The notes under the pieces: model-generated
The model's input: the letters and a program-made list of their open reading frames with translations, nothing else
What the model was told of the DNA's origin: nothing
The model's database searches: none
Part shown: piece after piece, positions 33,271 through 50,440 of the stretch
How the letters are laid out: each line of letters begins with the position of its first letter
Position numbering within the stretch: the first letter of the stretch is position 1
Position numbers and translations under genes: made by a program
Assembly: GCA_029465975.1 (NCBI GenBank)
Contig: CM055756.1
Coordinates: forward strand, 13,104,946-13,168,945
From: Dallia pectoralis
Lineage: Eukaryota > Chordata > Actinopteri > Esociformes > Umbridae
Length of the DNA stretch: 64,000 nt
Reading direction: 5' to 3'

Positions 33271-33770
33271 NNNNNNNNNNNNNNNNNNNNNNNNNNNNNN
33301 NNNNNNNNNNNNNNNNNNNNNNNNNNNNNNNNNNNNNNNNNNNNNNNNNNNNNNNNNNNNNNNNNNNNNNNNNNNNNNNNNNNNNNNNNNNNNNNNNNNN
33401 NNNNNNNNNNNNNNNNNNNNNNNNNNNNNNNNNNNNNNNNNNNNNNNNNNNNNNNNNNNNNNNNNNNNNNNNNNNNNNNNNNNNNNNNNNNNNNNNNNNN
33501 NNNNNNNNNNNNNNNNNNNNNNNNNNNNNNNNNNNNNNNNNNNNNNNNNNNNNNNNNNNNNNNNNNNNNNNNNNNNNNNNNNNNNNNNNNNNNNNNNNNN
33601 NNNNNNNNNNNNNNNNNNNNNNNNNNNNNNNNNNNNNNNNNNNNNNNNNNNNNNNNNNNNNNNNNNNNNNNNNNNNNNNNNNNNNNNNNNNNNNNNNNNN
33701 NNNNNNNNNNNNNNNNNNNNNNNNNNNNNNNNNNNNNNNNNNNNNNNNNNNNNNNNNNNNNNNNNNNNNN
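33271..33770. other. assembly gap, 500 N
   Basis: A run of exactly 500 N, the usual placeholder for a gap of unknown size. The flanking sequences are unrelated to each other, so the contig to the right may not really adjoin parp14. Confidence 0.99.
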
Positions 33771-34245
33771 AGTTAACTGTAGTGACATGCAGATTTTCAT
33801 GGCCGTCGTGGGATGTGAGAGACAAACAGGACTTTCTTCCACGGCTCGAGGTCCAGTTCCAGATGTCGTGTGTCCACTTCGTAGGCTATGGCGGTGGGCG
33901 GCGGTCAACACGATCACCCTTACCGGTGCGCCAACGCAGTCATAAACCCAGCAGGGTGTTGTGACACACTCCTCCCGTAACCATCATTGCCATTTTCTGT
34001 GACTTGTGCCACAGTGGACCTACCGTCGGTTCTGACCAAACGGGATATCCTTGGTCACCGTTGCGTATCAACTGACCATGGGCACCCTGGAAACCCTTTC
34101 TCGCTCCTCGTACCACTGTCAGTAGGGAATCGCCCCTGGAGACTGGGGAGCCCCCAAAAACCTTGCTGTTTCCGATACTTTGACCCAGTTGTCTGGTCAC
34201 AACATTGTTCCCAATTCCCTGCATCCAACATGCGACTCGCAAACC
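33771..34245 (-). pseudogene. Tc1-like transposase relic (copy 1)
   Basis: The minus strand reads RQLGQSIGNSK, then a VVRGARKGF segment and CHNTLLGL. These parallel the LGQSI-x(n)-SVVS-x(n)-HRTLLGL layout of a fish Tc1-like transposase. Frame breaks are numerous. The same relic recurs at 49145-49640. Confidence 0.55.
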
Positions 34246-34754
34246 GATAGTACAATTGCTCACCATCGGTCGGCCCAGACCTTGACATGTGCCCTTGTAA
34301 GGAAGTCTACCCGTACTGTGGAGGGACAGAAATATTACTCATGTTCCTTCTGGACCAAACAACAGCTGAACAATGGCTCAACTCTGAACTCTGAACTCCA
34401 GGGCTAACCCTTAAACCCTGACCTAACACTTGTTAGCGTATCCGTTCTTGCTGATCCAACTAAATGAGACAGTTACTGCAACCTGTCGCCTGCCTCTCAT
34501 CAGTAGACTATTCTCAATGAAATTAAGCAGTAGAACTGATCTACTATCAGTTATCTTAATGCTGGGAGTGCTGAAGTACACACTCAATGTTGAACCAATT
34601 GGATGGGCCCGGTGCGGTAATTTGACAGTCAGTGCTTTGGTTTTGTGTGTATTGTATGTGTAAGTGTGTTTAGTGTTTTGCAAATCACTGTGTAGAGTTT
34701 TGCAACAAGTGTGAGGTTGACTTTTTAATTTTAGTGTGTAAGCAATAAAAAAAC

Positions 34755-35035
34755 TGTAATATGATGTGATAGTCTGTATTAATTCATCTGACATAAAATG
34801 GTCTGTATTCATCTGACATATGATGGTCTATATTCAGCTGACATATGATGAGTCTGTATTTCATCTAACATGTGATGGTCTGTATTCATCTGACATGTGA
34901 TGGTCTGTATTCATCTGACATATGATGATCTGTATTCATCTGACATGTGATGGTCTGTATTCATCTGACATGTGATGGTCTGTATTCATCTGACATGTGA
35001 TGGTCTGTAGTCATCTGACATGTGATGGTCTGTTC
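34755..35035. repeat. 25-bp minisatellite, about 11 copies (copy 1)
   Basis: The unit is TCATCTGACATGTGATGG plus TCTGTAT. The matching array in copy 2 is at 50170-50440. Confidence 0.92.
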
Positions 35036-35039
35036 TGAG

Positions 35040-38800
<3,761 letters not shown>

Positions 38801-38804
38801 ATAT

Positions 38805-39760
38805 ATATATATATACACGGTGAGTCATAACATGACCACTGACAGATGAAGTGAATACTTGAGTGAAAGAGTTTATCAAAAATGAAGTATACAGACAGCA
38901 GCAGCCAGAAGGTTCAGGGGGTTCACAGTCTCATGATGTTACCATGGCCTTGCTGCCAAATCAATTTCATACTGGCATCATTTCCACCCTGTCTCGTACC
39001 TTTCTTTCCTTGCTGTTTTCCCCATCTTCCATTTAATCTCTTGTTGCCTCCCTCTCTTCCTCATTTTCTCTCCACTCACCGTCTCTCCTCCTCTCCTCTT
39101 GATATCTTCTCACCATTCCTTTTCTTTTCTCTCTCCGCTCGCTCCGTCCTCTGTCCTCTCTCTTCCCTCTGCTTTTCTCTCTCCCTCTGCTCTGTCTTCA
39201 GGCGAAGCGAATACCATTGATCATCTCTTAACAGGGCACATGGCAAAGTCTAGGTAGATTAGATGATTTGCAAAATATTCCATTCTCCTAGTCAACGTGT
39301 TGAATGCTGGGGGAAATGGACAGGAGTAATGACCTGGGCGACTTTGACAAGGCGGAGAATATGTTCTGGCCGGACGAGTGGGTCAGAGCATCTCGGAAAA
39401 GGCTTATGGGTTAACTTTCTGTCGGCAGTGGTGAGTACCTACCGACCGTGGTCTAAGAGAGACAAACTACAAACTGAGCAGGGTGCTGGGCGCCCAAGCT
39501 CATAGATGCGTGTGGGTAACAGAGGCTATTCTGTCTGGTCCGAACCGACAGAGTGTCACCGTGGCACAAGTCACGGAAAGAGTTAACGGGGGGTTACATG
39601 AGGGAATCTGTCACAGCACTTTGCACTTCTGGTTGGATGCAAATCGCGTGTCGTCGCCAGCCATTCTGGGTAGATGGCCGACGGTGGGGCCAGTGTAACA
39701 CTCTGGGCAAAATGCTTTAATGGTTCTAATGAATTAGTCATCATGTTTCATGGCTAGTTC
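38805..39760 (+). mobile_element. Tc1-like transposon relic (copy 1)
   Basis: The left end is CACGGTGAGTCATAACATGA followed by CCACTGACAG near 38818. The transposase DNA-binding part (GDFDK, then a GQSIS-like and a WAPKLIDACG-like segment) follows at 39310-39560 with frame breaks. The two are separated by an unrelated pyrimidine-rich insert (about 38990-39200). Related copies lie at 54275-55180 (plus), 59370-60280 (minus) and 43560-44400 (minus, degraded). Confidence 0.65.
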
Positions 39761-39896
39761 TTACTGGCTCATCCAGTCTACGTGACATATGAATAGCGTC
39801 GACTGTGCTGGTTGAGCTGTTGACACTCTGGCCTGAAACGTCCCAAAGCGACAAAATGAATCGAAAGCAAGAGGAGAGCATGTTCTCATGTATAGA

Positions 39897-40968
39897 CAGG
39901 CCACATTAACCTGCTGTTAGGCCCTGGGGCTGAGAGGTTTTGCTCAGGCCCACAATAAAGAAAAGTCTAATGATCACATTCGTCTATATACAACAAAGCA
40001 GAAGCACGTTGGTCACTGGCATGGTCAGGAATAGCCGTAGAGCTATATCTGTGTTAGGAAACACTGTATGGAGTTTTCTACTTCTTAATACTTTCTGTAA
40101 CTCCACTGCGGACGTGCTGCAACTTGTCATTCTGTACAAGCTCCTGAACTGCACCGCTTCCTCCACAAGTCCACTTCCAAATCACAGTGGTATTTCTTTA
40201 TTTATTTGTTTGATTAATAATAAGTTTATTGCGCACTGTCACTTTAAGACCAGTGCGCGGATCCAGTTGCACTACATAACATAACCGACTGTGTTTACGT
40301 GAATACTCTCCAAAACGGACATTTAGTCTTAATGTTGTGTGTATTTGTCCATTCAGGCATGAGGAAAGGCTCAATTTGATACTCGCGCCTGTCTGTCTAT
40401 GTGCAGAGCTGCACCACGCTTCAGGTCAGGACCGTATCGTCTCATTTTTAGTCTGTGAAAATTTTTCATTGGCGAAAATAATTGCAAATTATAACAGAAA
40501 TTAACACTGCCCGCCTGTTTGCTTGTCCTCTCCACTGTTCATCGGTGCTCCGCTTAATGAGCTCGACTCACCTTCATGCAGGTTTAAAAAATCCTGTGCT
40601 TTGGAATCTTTTATTGCTCATTCCTTCTCACTGTTTTGTTTCTGTCGCGATATTTTTCATTTATAGGCTGCTCTCGAAACTTTTTCTTTCTCAACATTTT
40701 GATATCAGCCTCTGTGACTAGCATAAATTGAATAAACTACTAGAGAATATGACTCAACTGTTTCTCTACATTCTGCTGTCATATCATGCTTCCCATGGGT
40801 CACTTTTAATTGGATCAATCAGCGGCAAAACCATGAGTATCAAGTGATTGACAGAAAATTCGACAAATTACAAAACAATGTGATTTTTTATTGGCTCATG
40901 ATAGGCCCCTTGTCTTCATAGGCCACAGGGCTTCTTAGCCCCAGTAAGCCCGTCGTAATGCGGGCCTG
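39897..40968 (+). mobile_element. non-autonomous hAT-like element with 8-bp target duplication (copy 1)
   Basis: The left end is CAGGCC(-)CATTAACC and the right end CGTAATGCGGGCCTG, flanked on both sides by the same 8 bp, TGTATAGA (39889-39896 and 40969-40976). An 8-bp target duplication and CAG-starting inverted termini are hallmarks of hAT transposons. At about 1.07 kb without a transposase it is non-autonomous. Confidence 0.72.
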
Positions 40969-41145
40969 TGTATAGAGGAGCTCATATGTTAAAAGAGGAC
41001 AAGAGAGGAGTTCATAAACTTAAAATGGCAGCCAAACCAAATACATCTCCATGCTTATTGATGATGTAGGTGTAACGCATTATTTATCAGTAGAACAAAC
41101 GATAGCTTGTAGACTAGAAACTGAAAAACACATAAAGACCCGGAG

Positions 41146-41459
41146 TGTAAGGGACTGGAGTCCTGTCCTCCTCTATGAGTGGTGATGACACCTCCCCGCA
41201 TCCGGAGAGAGAGGGAAAATTAGGGACTTGTTCGTTCACCTGTGTTTTTGTCCGCACCTGTGTTGTGTGCTCGTTAGTCCTGTATTTAGTTCTGTCGTTT
41301 CCTGTCTTTCAGTGTCGGTCATTGTTAAGTGTTAGGTTTGTCTTGTTAAAGTCCCCAGTTCTAGTGCCTGCATTGCCTGTCACCAGGTAATAAAGCCATT
41401 GTCTAGAGAAGCGCTCTGCGTTTATGTTCCCCTACCTGCTTGAAAGCCCAAACCTGACA
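41146..41459 (+). mobile_element. LTR-like segment (copy 1)
   Basis: About 314 bp, starting TGTAAGGGAC and ending CCTGACA, with an AATAAA at 41389. Copies are at 56634-56950 (plus), 57642-57957 (minus) and 42093-42361 (minus, degraded). TG...CA ends and a polyadenylation signal suggest an LTR. No primer-binding site is recognised after it. Confidence 0.5.
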
Positions 41460-41461
41460 GA

Positions 41462-41740
41462 ATGACCGACCGAAGGGAGGACACAGCGGAGCGGAAGGCT
41501 ATACTCCCGTATCCTCAGCCTGCCGAGATCACCATTCAGCTTGCGATTCGGGATACAGCGAGGATCGCCTCTCCTCCTCGACCTTCCGCCCCACTGTCGA
41601 GGCATGGCTACCGGCGGACTCTAAGGCCCTGCGAGGACTGGAGAGGTCCCTCCGCTCTGGGAGCTGAGGAGTACCGAGAGGTGCCTGAGGAGAATTACCT
41701 GGAGGGGAGTACAGCTGGGACCCCTATGCCCTGCAGTTGA
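41462..41740 (+). pseudogene. gag-like stub after the LTR-like segment (copy 1)
   Basis: An open frame of 92 codons begins MTDRREDTAERKAI, immediately after the LTR-like segment. It has a proline/arginine-rich composition and an EEYREVPEE segment. The position suggests the start of a retrotransposon gag gene. It is cut off at the palindrome centre. The identical frame occurs on the minus strand at 57639-57361. Confidence 0.45.
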
Positions 41741-41754
41741 TCCTGCATTACCAC

Positions 41755-41860
41755 CAGCTGTTCTGGCCACCGCTCTGCAGTCAAGACGGCTGCCGTCCCA
41801 CGCAGCTCAAGATGGCTGCCGCCCCGCAGCTCAAGGTGGCCAGAACAGCTGGTGGTAACG
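41755..41860. repeat. centre of palindrome 1
   Basis: The arms meet at CCACCAGCTGTTCTGGCCAC on the left and its complement on the right. The spacer of about 75 bp contains GCTCTGCAGTCAAGACGG. The same spacer occurs in reverse complement at 57255-57350. Confidence 0.85.
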
Positions 41861-44800
41861 CAGGGATCAACTGCAGGGTATAGGGGTCCCAGCTGTACTC
41901 CCCCTCCAGTACTCCTCCTCAGGCACCTCTCAGTGCTCCTCAGTTTCAGAGCGGAGGACTCTCCCCGCGAGACACCAAATCCGCCGGTAGCCTCGACAGT
42001 GGGGCAGAGGCGAGGAGGAGGCGATGCTGCTATCCCCAGCTGAATGTCTCGGCAGGCTGGATGCAGAAGGGTATAACTCTCTCTCGGTCGTCATTCTGTC
42101 GGGAATGCGCAGGCAAGAGAACGCAACGCAGAGCTCTGTGGCCTTTTCAGGACAGGCTGTCACAGGCGCTAAGGCAGGGGACAACGGACAAGCCTGGCTG
42201 CTGGCACGACCGCTGAGCAGGCGGCGGGCAAATGCAGGGACTAGCGAGCACAGCACGGGTGCGGGACAAGCACGGGTGAACGGACAGGCTAATTTTCCTC
42301 TCCGAGATGCGAGAAAGTCATCACCACCATAGAGTGGGAGGACAGGACTCTGTCCTTACACTTTGATCTTTATGTGTTTTTCAACTCTATTCACAAGCTA
42401 TAAGTTTATTCCTACTGATAAATAATGTTACACCTACATCAATAAGCATGGAGATGTATTTGGTTGCTGCTATTTTAAGTTTATGAACTCCTCTTTGTCT
42501 CTCTCTGCACAACATATGAGCTTCCCTCTGCTCACAGGCCGCATTAATGCGCGGGCTACTGAATACAGGACCTATGACAAGGGGAGCTATCATGGTATCG
42601 TGACTTTATGTTCTCGAATTTTCTGTCAATCACTTGATACTCATGGTTTTGGCTTTGCTGATTGTCCAATTTGACCCATGTGGAAGCATGTGTGACAGCA
42701 GAGTGCAGAGCAGTCATATTCTCTGAGTAGTTTATTCAATTTATGCTAGTCACAGAGGCTGATATCAAAATGTTGAGGAAAGAAGTTTGAGTGTGCTCAT
42801 AAATAATATCGCGACATAAAACAGTGAGGAAGGGGTAACAAAGATCCAAAGCCCCAACGGTTTTAAACGCATGGCAGTCGGCTCGTGGTACCAGTGAACA
42901 TTGGAGAGAACAAGTAAGAAGCTGAAGCGGGCAGTGTTGTTTCGTTATATTTTCGTAATTGGCCGTCAATGAAAGAATTTCGCAGGCAAAAAAAATGTTG
43001 TTTGTCCCGACAGCATCAATTGCACAGCCTACACATAGACATTTGAAGACGAAGGACAATTAGTCAGCGTCTGGTAATACACACAGCATTAGACTAAATG
43101 TCGGTGAGTATTCACGCAAGCACAGTCGGTTATGTCCCATGTAGTCTGCAGCAGACTCCTGATGTAAAGCATGACAGTGCGCAACCAAACTAGCCAATCA
43201 GGCAAATAAGCAAAAGAATACCCTGTATTTGGAAGTGGACTTTGGCTGGTCAGGGAAGTTCAGCAGAATGACAAGTTAGGCAGCACGTCCGCAGTGGAGA
43301 TTACAGAAAGTATTAAGAAGTAAGAGAAAACTCCATGCAGTGTTTCCCAACACCAGATATAGCTCTACGTATTGGCCATGCCAGTTAACGTGCTCTGCCG
43401 TGTATATGGGCCGAGTGTGATCGTGGGCTTTTTCTTTGTGTGGGCTGCAACACTCTCAGCCCCGAGACACTAACAGCACGGGTGTGCGAGGCCTCTCACT
43501 TGTGGGCATGTTCTCCTCTTGCTCGGTCATTTTGTCGTTTTGGGCGTTTCAGGGCTGGAAGTGTCAGCAGCTCAACCAGCGTTTGTCTATATGTCACGTA
43601 GCCAGTATGAAACATATTGACAATTCATTAGAACCATTACTTCATTTTGCCCAGTGTTACGCGGCTACCGGCACCATGCAGGGTGCGGCGACACGCTGTC
43701 AACCAGGGTGCTGGGTTGGAGTGTAACCCGTTGGCCTCTTTCCGTGACTTGACTGCCACGATGAACTCTGTCGATTGGATCAGACTGAGGCCAGCCTCTG
43801 TTACCGCAGCATCTATGAGCGGGCCAACCACCTAATAAGCCGGTTGTAGTTGTCTAACCTTGGAGCCCACGGTGGCTCACCACTGCCTGACAGCAACCCA
43901 TAAGCCTCGAGATGCTTCGACCTCGTCCGGCCAGGCTATGTCCGCCCTTGTCAAAGTAAGCCCAGTCTGTCCATTTCCCCAGCGACGTTGACTAGGAGAA
44001 TGGAAATATTTTGCAAATCATCTGTCTATACCTAGACTGCCATCAACTGACAAATGATCAGTATTCGCTTTCGCCCTGAAGAAGGCTGAGCAGAGGGAAA
44101 AGCAGAGGAAGAGAGGAAGGACGGAGGGCAGGCCCAGCGAGAAGAAAGAGGAATGTGAGTCGAAGAGAGGTAGTGGAAAATGAGGAAGGAGGCAACAGAA
44201 GATTAAATGGAAGATGAAAGAGCAGCAGGGTGCGGGTAGTGTGCCAGTAATAGTGATTTGGCAACAAGGCCCATGTGTATCATGAGACTGTGAACCCCTG
44301 AGCCTGCGGCTGCTGACTATGTGTGCTTCATTTTGATAATACTCACTCGTTATTCACTTCATCTATCGTGATCATGTTATGACTCCGTATGTATATATAT
44401 ATATTTCCTATTCAGAAGCTTAATTCTGTGTATGTTTTCATGGAGAATCAATGTCAGGTATGACTGTCAGAATTCAGAACACTGTTTTGACACGAGTGCC
44501 TCCTTTAGAGGAATGGAGTTTCTAAATTAAGCTGCAAGAACATTGTATTCAGCAATCGCCACGTCTTTAGTAGAGAATAGGATCTGAAAATACCATGGCA
44601 TCCCGGCTACCCGGGCCTGTTGAAAGAACAGATGCAGAAAGGAAAAATGTCAAAAGATGAAACAGCTGGGCACCGAGTGGGACGAGCGAGAGCGATGGGC
44701 AAGCGAGTGGAAGATTGGCATGTAAGTGTGTTTGTGTGTGTGTGTGTGTGTGTTTCGATCATATCGGCGTATCAGGCCGTATCCAAACGAATTATGTTGA

Positions 44801-45750
44801 TGCAAGCGTGTTATGTGCAAATGCATCCGCCTGCAACGTGTCCTGGGGGCTGCTTGCATGCGGCTATTTCTGCATGCATGAGTATATGTGTTTTCTTTTT
44901 AGCATACCCCAGCTGTGCGAGCTTTCCGAAGAATGAACCCGCGACAGAAGATCTTCCAGTCAGGTCATCTGGCTGATCTGGACATTGGAGTTTTCCAAAT
45001 TGTCAGCACAGACCACGGCTAATGTTGCAACTGTGCAGCCACAGTTGGCTGACTTACCTTGTCACCCATGTGTGATCTGTGTGTCAATGGCTGTCTGTGT
45101 CTGTAATGTGTGTATCATTAATATTCAATGTGTGTGTGTATTGTCTGTCTATGTCTGTAAATACTAATATGTGTGTAATGTGTTATTAATATAATGTATG
45201 TATTATTCTAATAATGTATATGTAGTAATAGTAATGAAGTAATGTGTATTAATATGTAATAATGTGTAATAATGCGTGCGTACGTATGCGTGCGTGTCTT
45301 CCATCATCCTGTATCCATCCGTAAAATACATTAGTCGATAGTGACCCCATAATTAATATAAATTGCCATAAGTATTTTTAAAGAGTCTTGACGGCCCATT
45401 TATGTGTATTGTAATACAAGATAAATAATGTTCAATTCAAGAATTGTAATATTAGACTCAGTTATTCATAGTTTTATTCAAAAACAAAAAAATAAAAATA
45501 CAAGTATTCATAATAATTAACTGTTTATTATTTCAACATAAAAGTAATATTCTTGTCCCCATCAAACTTAAAGCAAATGTCACACAGCGCAGCTCAAGCA
45601 CTGATCGGTATTGAATTGCAGTGGCCGGCATAACAAAGTACTTACAATTTGCCAGACACTAAATCCTGTGTGAGGCATGCAGGTGTGCACAGGCAGGCTT
45701 CGCCTGCAGTGAGTGGGTCGCCTGTGCTGCGAACTCAGCAATGATCTCAC
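41830..45750 (-). repeat. degraded inverted arm of palindrome 1
   Basis: It is the reverse complement of about 37.05-41.79 kb, but with frequent indels and substitutions, so it is shorter. The LTR-like, hAT-like and Tc1-like relics can all be traced in reverse order. The error pattern is much denser than in the other three arms. Confidence 0.75.
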
Positions 45751-48700
45751 GAAAAATTGAAAAGCATGCACTGGGTTCGTTCTGGCCCAGCTATATAGTT
45801 TCAAAGCACACATCACGGCTGCGCTGGTCACGCAGCATACCATGTAAAAAAGAAAATGGCATTCATATTTTACCATATTAACGGTTATGTTACATTCTTA
45901 GTCCACGTATGAAAGATGTGGGTGTGATCAAGTCTTCAGGAGTGGAAAGGCAAGCAAAGTGTCCTATTAAAAAATTTAATGACTGTGGGCTATGAATATG
46001 TGGCATTTCACTCAAAAAGTAAAATAGCACTTGTGTGAAAGTACTTTGGGTAACTTAGCTACTTTCAAAATAGATATGTTTACGTCAATAATGAGTTACA
46101 TTCGCCGCGGTTACCTGAGCATTGCTACACATTAATTCTGTCGTACATGTTGCTCACTTACTCATAATCTCCACCAGGGTTATCAAACCATTTGAACGAT
46201 TCAATCCAATTTTACCTTAAAGGGGAAGTGGATGTATCGTCCTGCAACAAGGTTTATCTGTAACCTATGCACAACTTGTAGTCATTTCAAGTGGTCGGGG
46301 GGTTTGTCATAAAGAATTTAAAAAAATCTAACAGCAATACCTCTGTATGGTAGAATATATACTGTATATACTATATCATTTCAGAATATATATAATTCTC
46401 CAGGAACTAGATATTCAAAAAAATAGGGGCATAATTCTTCATGAACTTGATATTCTGAAGATGTGGGCATTATTGCCTGGGAACTAGAGTGTTGATAAAA
46501 CTTTTACCTTAAATGTGAAGCTCTTCTGCAGTCTGTGGTTTTGGCTGTATGTCTGGGGTTATGGTCCTGTGGTCAGATTGCTCCTCTCCCACGTTCAAGG
46601 ACTCTAGCAGACTGTGAATGTGTTTTCTCCAGAATTTCGCTGTTCCATGCTGCATTCATTTTGCCTGATATTTCAACATGGACATCCCATGGGAGATGAG
46701 AGTGAATCCCGAGCCTTTGGATCACCTTGGTACCCTGGGCTAGACTACACTTAACCTAAGGCTGTGCTGTAAAGATACGTTTTTAATAGAGACTTAAAAG
46801 TTGGCACCTCAGTATGTAACAGCCAAGGTGCAGCAGGTAGGTTCATTAGTACACAGCTCAATGCAGTAGTGACCAGTCACTAATCTGCTTTGTCTGTTGA
46901 GTCAATATAAAGGACTAGACAGCTGAGATGCTTCCTTATACGAACAGCAGCACTAGTCCAAATCCCACTGGCAACAGGAAGGACGTTTACATCGTGTTGT
47001 CTCAGGCAAGAGAAAAGGAGAAAGATGGCGACAAAAAAAGAATGGCAGAGAGATGGAGACCTAGGAAAAAAGTACTGAGACAGAGAGAGGAAGGAGGCAG
47101 CAGGCGTGTCTTTTTATACCCCCGCCACAGCCATCACTTCAGCCTGAACAAAATTGATATCATGGTGACTTGTTTCTATCTTTATCTCTCCAGACCCAGG
47201 CACCACAGGCGAGTTAGCAGGCCCCACAAAATGACACCTGAATCGTTTTGAGTATCTTGCAGTACTGGGAACATGACATTGTTGAGAGAACCATATACCC
47301 CTGTCGTATAAACGACTTTCAATTCTGCCTAAATAATTTACACCGTTACTGATAATTGCCAGTCGACAGCTACCATATTGAGGGAAAAGTTATCCTTTGA
47401 AAGTTAACGAACGTCGATTCTGCCTGCGTCTGGTTCCTCCACAACACCCAAGTCGTGACAGTCGTATGAGTTTAAATAAATAAAAAATACTCCAGTCTGG
47501 ATTAAAATGATATCTCATCAAGAGCAGTAGTAATATGCTAGTAAAAATATATATAAATAAATGATGCTATCCTGTCTAAACCAGTTACTTGTGGTTTACT
47601 GGCGAAGCATTGTTCACCACAGACTACTCTGCCATTCCAATGGTAGGCTAGGGTAAGGGTTACGGTTAGTGTAAGGGTTAAAGTTAGGGTAAGGGTTAAG
47701 GTTAGGGTAAGGGTTAAGGTTAGGGTAAGGGTTAAGGTTAGGGTAAGGGTTATGTAAAGGACATAATTATGTAAGCTTAGCCCGATGTGTAGCAAACCCC
47801 CAGCCAGACAATGGTGAAGCGTACTGCTGTTTCATGAAGCTTTTATTCACATTTAGCATTATTTAAAATGCATATATATTTCCCATTCTCCGTTTCTTCA
47901 TAGAACAACGTAAGAGCTACAGGACAAATGAATAACATAAAATTAGCTCTTACAAATATAAACATAACCCAAAACAATAGCAAATGTAATATCCCATCCA
48001 ACATTTGAGACTTTACCTCCGTAAGCATTCATACTGCCAGAACAAATTACACTGGCCAGCATCAGTATAACTCAATATAACCGATAACAAACACTAACAA
48101 ACACATAGATTAAACTTATATTACTGTACAAAACATAAAACAATAAACATAGGATACCTTTTTCCCGTTCCAGCTAGGTGCTTATTTTCCTTTATATTTA
48201 CATAGCATAATAAGTACATAGCATAACATACATAGCATAATAAGTACACCTCTGTTTTCATTCCGTGGTGAGTGTCTCGCCAAAAACAGTCCCCCCTGCC
48301 TTTAGGCACTACACCAATGTTCCGCAAGGGGAGGGGCACTAAATGAGGAACTCCTAATGCTAACAAGAGGACTAATAAAATAAAGCTCTAAAATGTCTAT
48401 ATTTATACATTTCCTTCAAAGTCAGTTACACGATGATCAGATAAAACTTTTCCGGTAGTCATAGTAACACGCGATATTAACAAACAATTTGCTGTGCGCA
48501 CCATAAACGAGATGGAATATGGTGTTTCCTTACTGCTGCTCTAATGACTAAAGTAATGCATGTGAAGTGTTTGTAGATAGCGGACAGAGGTATTTTACTG
48601 GTGTTCTCCAAGCTTAGTTGTTTTGGCTTGTGAGTCAGTCTCACCGGCCCTGGCGGCACAGTCATAGACATCTCTCTATTTCGGTCCCCCTGCAGTATGG

Positions 48701-49144
48701 AACATGGTGTACAGAGTGGGGGGGGAACAGAAAGGGGAGGGGAGAGTGAAGGGGATAAAGAGAGAGAGAGGGGGTTAAAGGGAGAAACAGAAATAAGCAA
48801 GTCACCAGAGGGACTAGGCAAGCCCAGCGTGACAGCCCACTGCATCTATTAATCACTCTGATATAAAAGGAAGTCAGACACACAGTCACATTAGTCACAT
48901 ACCAGAGCAATAATAGGCGTCCTAACCCGGCGTTTAGCTACAGACACGTACCAGACAAACAGAGTCAGTTCACTTGCCAATGTGAAGTATGCATTCTGAG
49001 TTATAGACCAATCAGATCACAATCAGCAGTGGTCGTTTTTATTGCAAGCGGAGATTTCCACAAGGACTTCTGACCAGTGAGCTAAATGCCTGGTGAATGT
49101 GTTGCCTTATCAGCTTTGACCAATCCAGAGAACTTTCCGGCTTT
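45751..49144. other. spacer between the two duplicated segments; no gene seen
   Basis: A fragment at about 46500-46700 (GGCTGTATGTCTGGGGTTAT, then GCTGCATTCATTTTGCC) looks like another Tc1-type relic. An AGGGTAAGGGTTA repeat lies at 47645-47755 and a purine-rich run at 48715-48780. The 107-codon frame at 46928-47251 is basic, low in complexity and not recognised. Confidence 0.5.
47645..47755. repeat. 18-bp telomere-like repeat
   Basis: The unit is TTAGGGTAAGGGTTAAGG, about 6 copies. Confidence 0.9.
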
Positions 49145-49640
49145 ATCTCTTCAATTAGCCAGTTAACTGTAGTGACATGCAGATTTTCATGGCCGTCCGT
49201 GGGATGTGAGAGACAAACAGGACTTTCTTCCACGGCTCCGAGGTCCAGTTCCAGATGTCGTGTGTCCATCGTAGACGCTATCGCCGGTGGACGACGGTCA
49301 ACACGATCACCCTTACCGGTCAGCGCCAACGCAGTCCCATAAACCCAGCAGGGTGTTGTGACACACTCCTCCCGTAACCATCATTGCCATTTTCTGTGAC
49401 TTGTGCCACAGTGGACCTACCGTCGGTTCTGACCAAACGGGATATCCTTGGTCACCGTTGCGTATCAATGACCCTTGGGCACCCTGAAACCCTTTCTCGC
49501 TCCTCGTACCACTGTCAGTAGGGAATCGCCCCTGGAGACTGGGAGCCCCCCAAAAGCCTTGCTGTTTCCATGATACTTTGACCCAGTTGTCTGGTCACAA
49601 CATTGTTCCCAATTCCCTGCATCCAACATGCGACTACGCA
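49145..49640 (-). pseudogene. Tc1-like transposase relic (copy 2)
   Basis: Same relic as at 33771-34245, extended to the right part of the frame by about 20 bases hidden by the gap in copy 1. The minus strand reads TMDTRHLELDLGAVEESPVC, a decayed form of the region before the first catalytic Asp in fish Tc1-like transposases. Confidence 0.5.
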
Positions 49641-50169
49641 AACCGATAATTGCAATTGCTCACCATCGATTCGACCCAGACCTTGACATGTGCCCTTGTA
49701 AGGAAGTCTACCCGTACTGTGGAGGGACAGAAATATTACTCATGTTCCTTCTGGACCATAAACAACAGCTGAACAGTGAGCTCCAACTCTGAACTCTGAA
49801 CTCCAGGGCTAACCCTTAAACCCTGACCTAACACTTGTTAGCGTATCCGTTCTTGCTAATCCAACTAAATGAGACAGTTACTGCAACCTGTCGCCTGCCT
49901 CTCATCAGTAGACTATTCTCAATGGTCATGATAGAACTGATCTACTATCAGTTATCTTAATACTGGGGTGCTGAAGAGTACACACTCACTGTGTTGAACC
50001 AATTGGATGGACGGTGCGGTAATTTGACAGTCAGTGCTTTGGTTTTTGTGTGTATTGTATGTGTAAGTGTGTTTAGTGTTTTGCAAATCACTGTGTGTAG
50101 AGTTTTGCAACAAGTGTGAGGTTGACTTTTAATTTTAGTGTGTAAGCAATAAAAAAACTGTAATATGAT

Positions 50170-50440
50170 GTGATAGTCTGTATTAATTCATCTGACATAA
50201 AATGGTCTGTATTCATCTGACATATGATGGTCTATATTCAGCTGACATATGATGGTCTGTATTCATCTAACATGTGATGGTCTGTATTCATCTGACATGT
50301 GATGGTCTGTATTCATCTGACATATGATGGTCTGTATTCATCTGACATGTGATGGTCTGTATTCATCTGACATGTGATGGTCTGTATTCATCTGACATGT
50401 GATGGTCTGTAGTCATCTGACATGTGATGGTCTGTTCTGA
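50170..50440. repeat. 25-bp minisatellite (copy 2)
   Basis: Same unit and order as at 34755-35035, with about the same copy number. Conservation of array length between the copies suggests a very recent or artificial duplication. Confidence 0.9.

Noticed and set aside
33121..33964. Frames spanning the N runs (also 61042-61729)
   Set aside because: They consist of undetermined bases in the 500-N gaps.
39940..40284. 114-codon frame repeated identically on the minus strand at 58813-59157
   Set aside because: It falls inside the non-autonomous hAT-like element and shows no family resemblance. Identity reflects duplication of the arm, not selection on a protein.
46928..47251. 107-codon frame, Arg/Lys rich
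   Set aside because: No recognisable family, low complexity and no splice or promoter context; could be chance in the unpolished contig.
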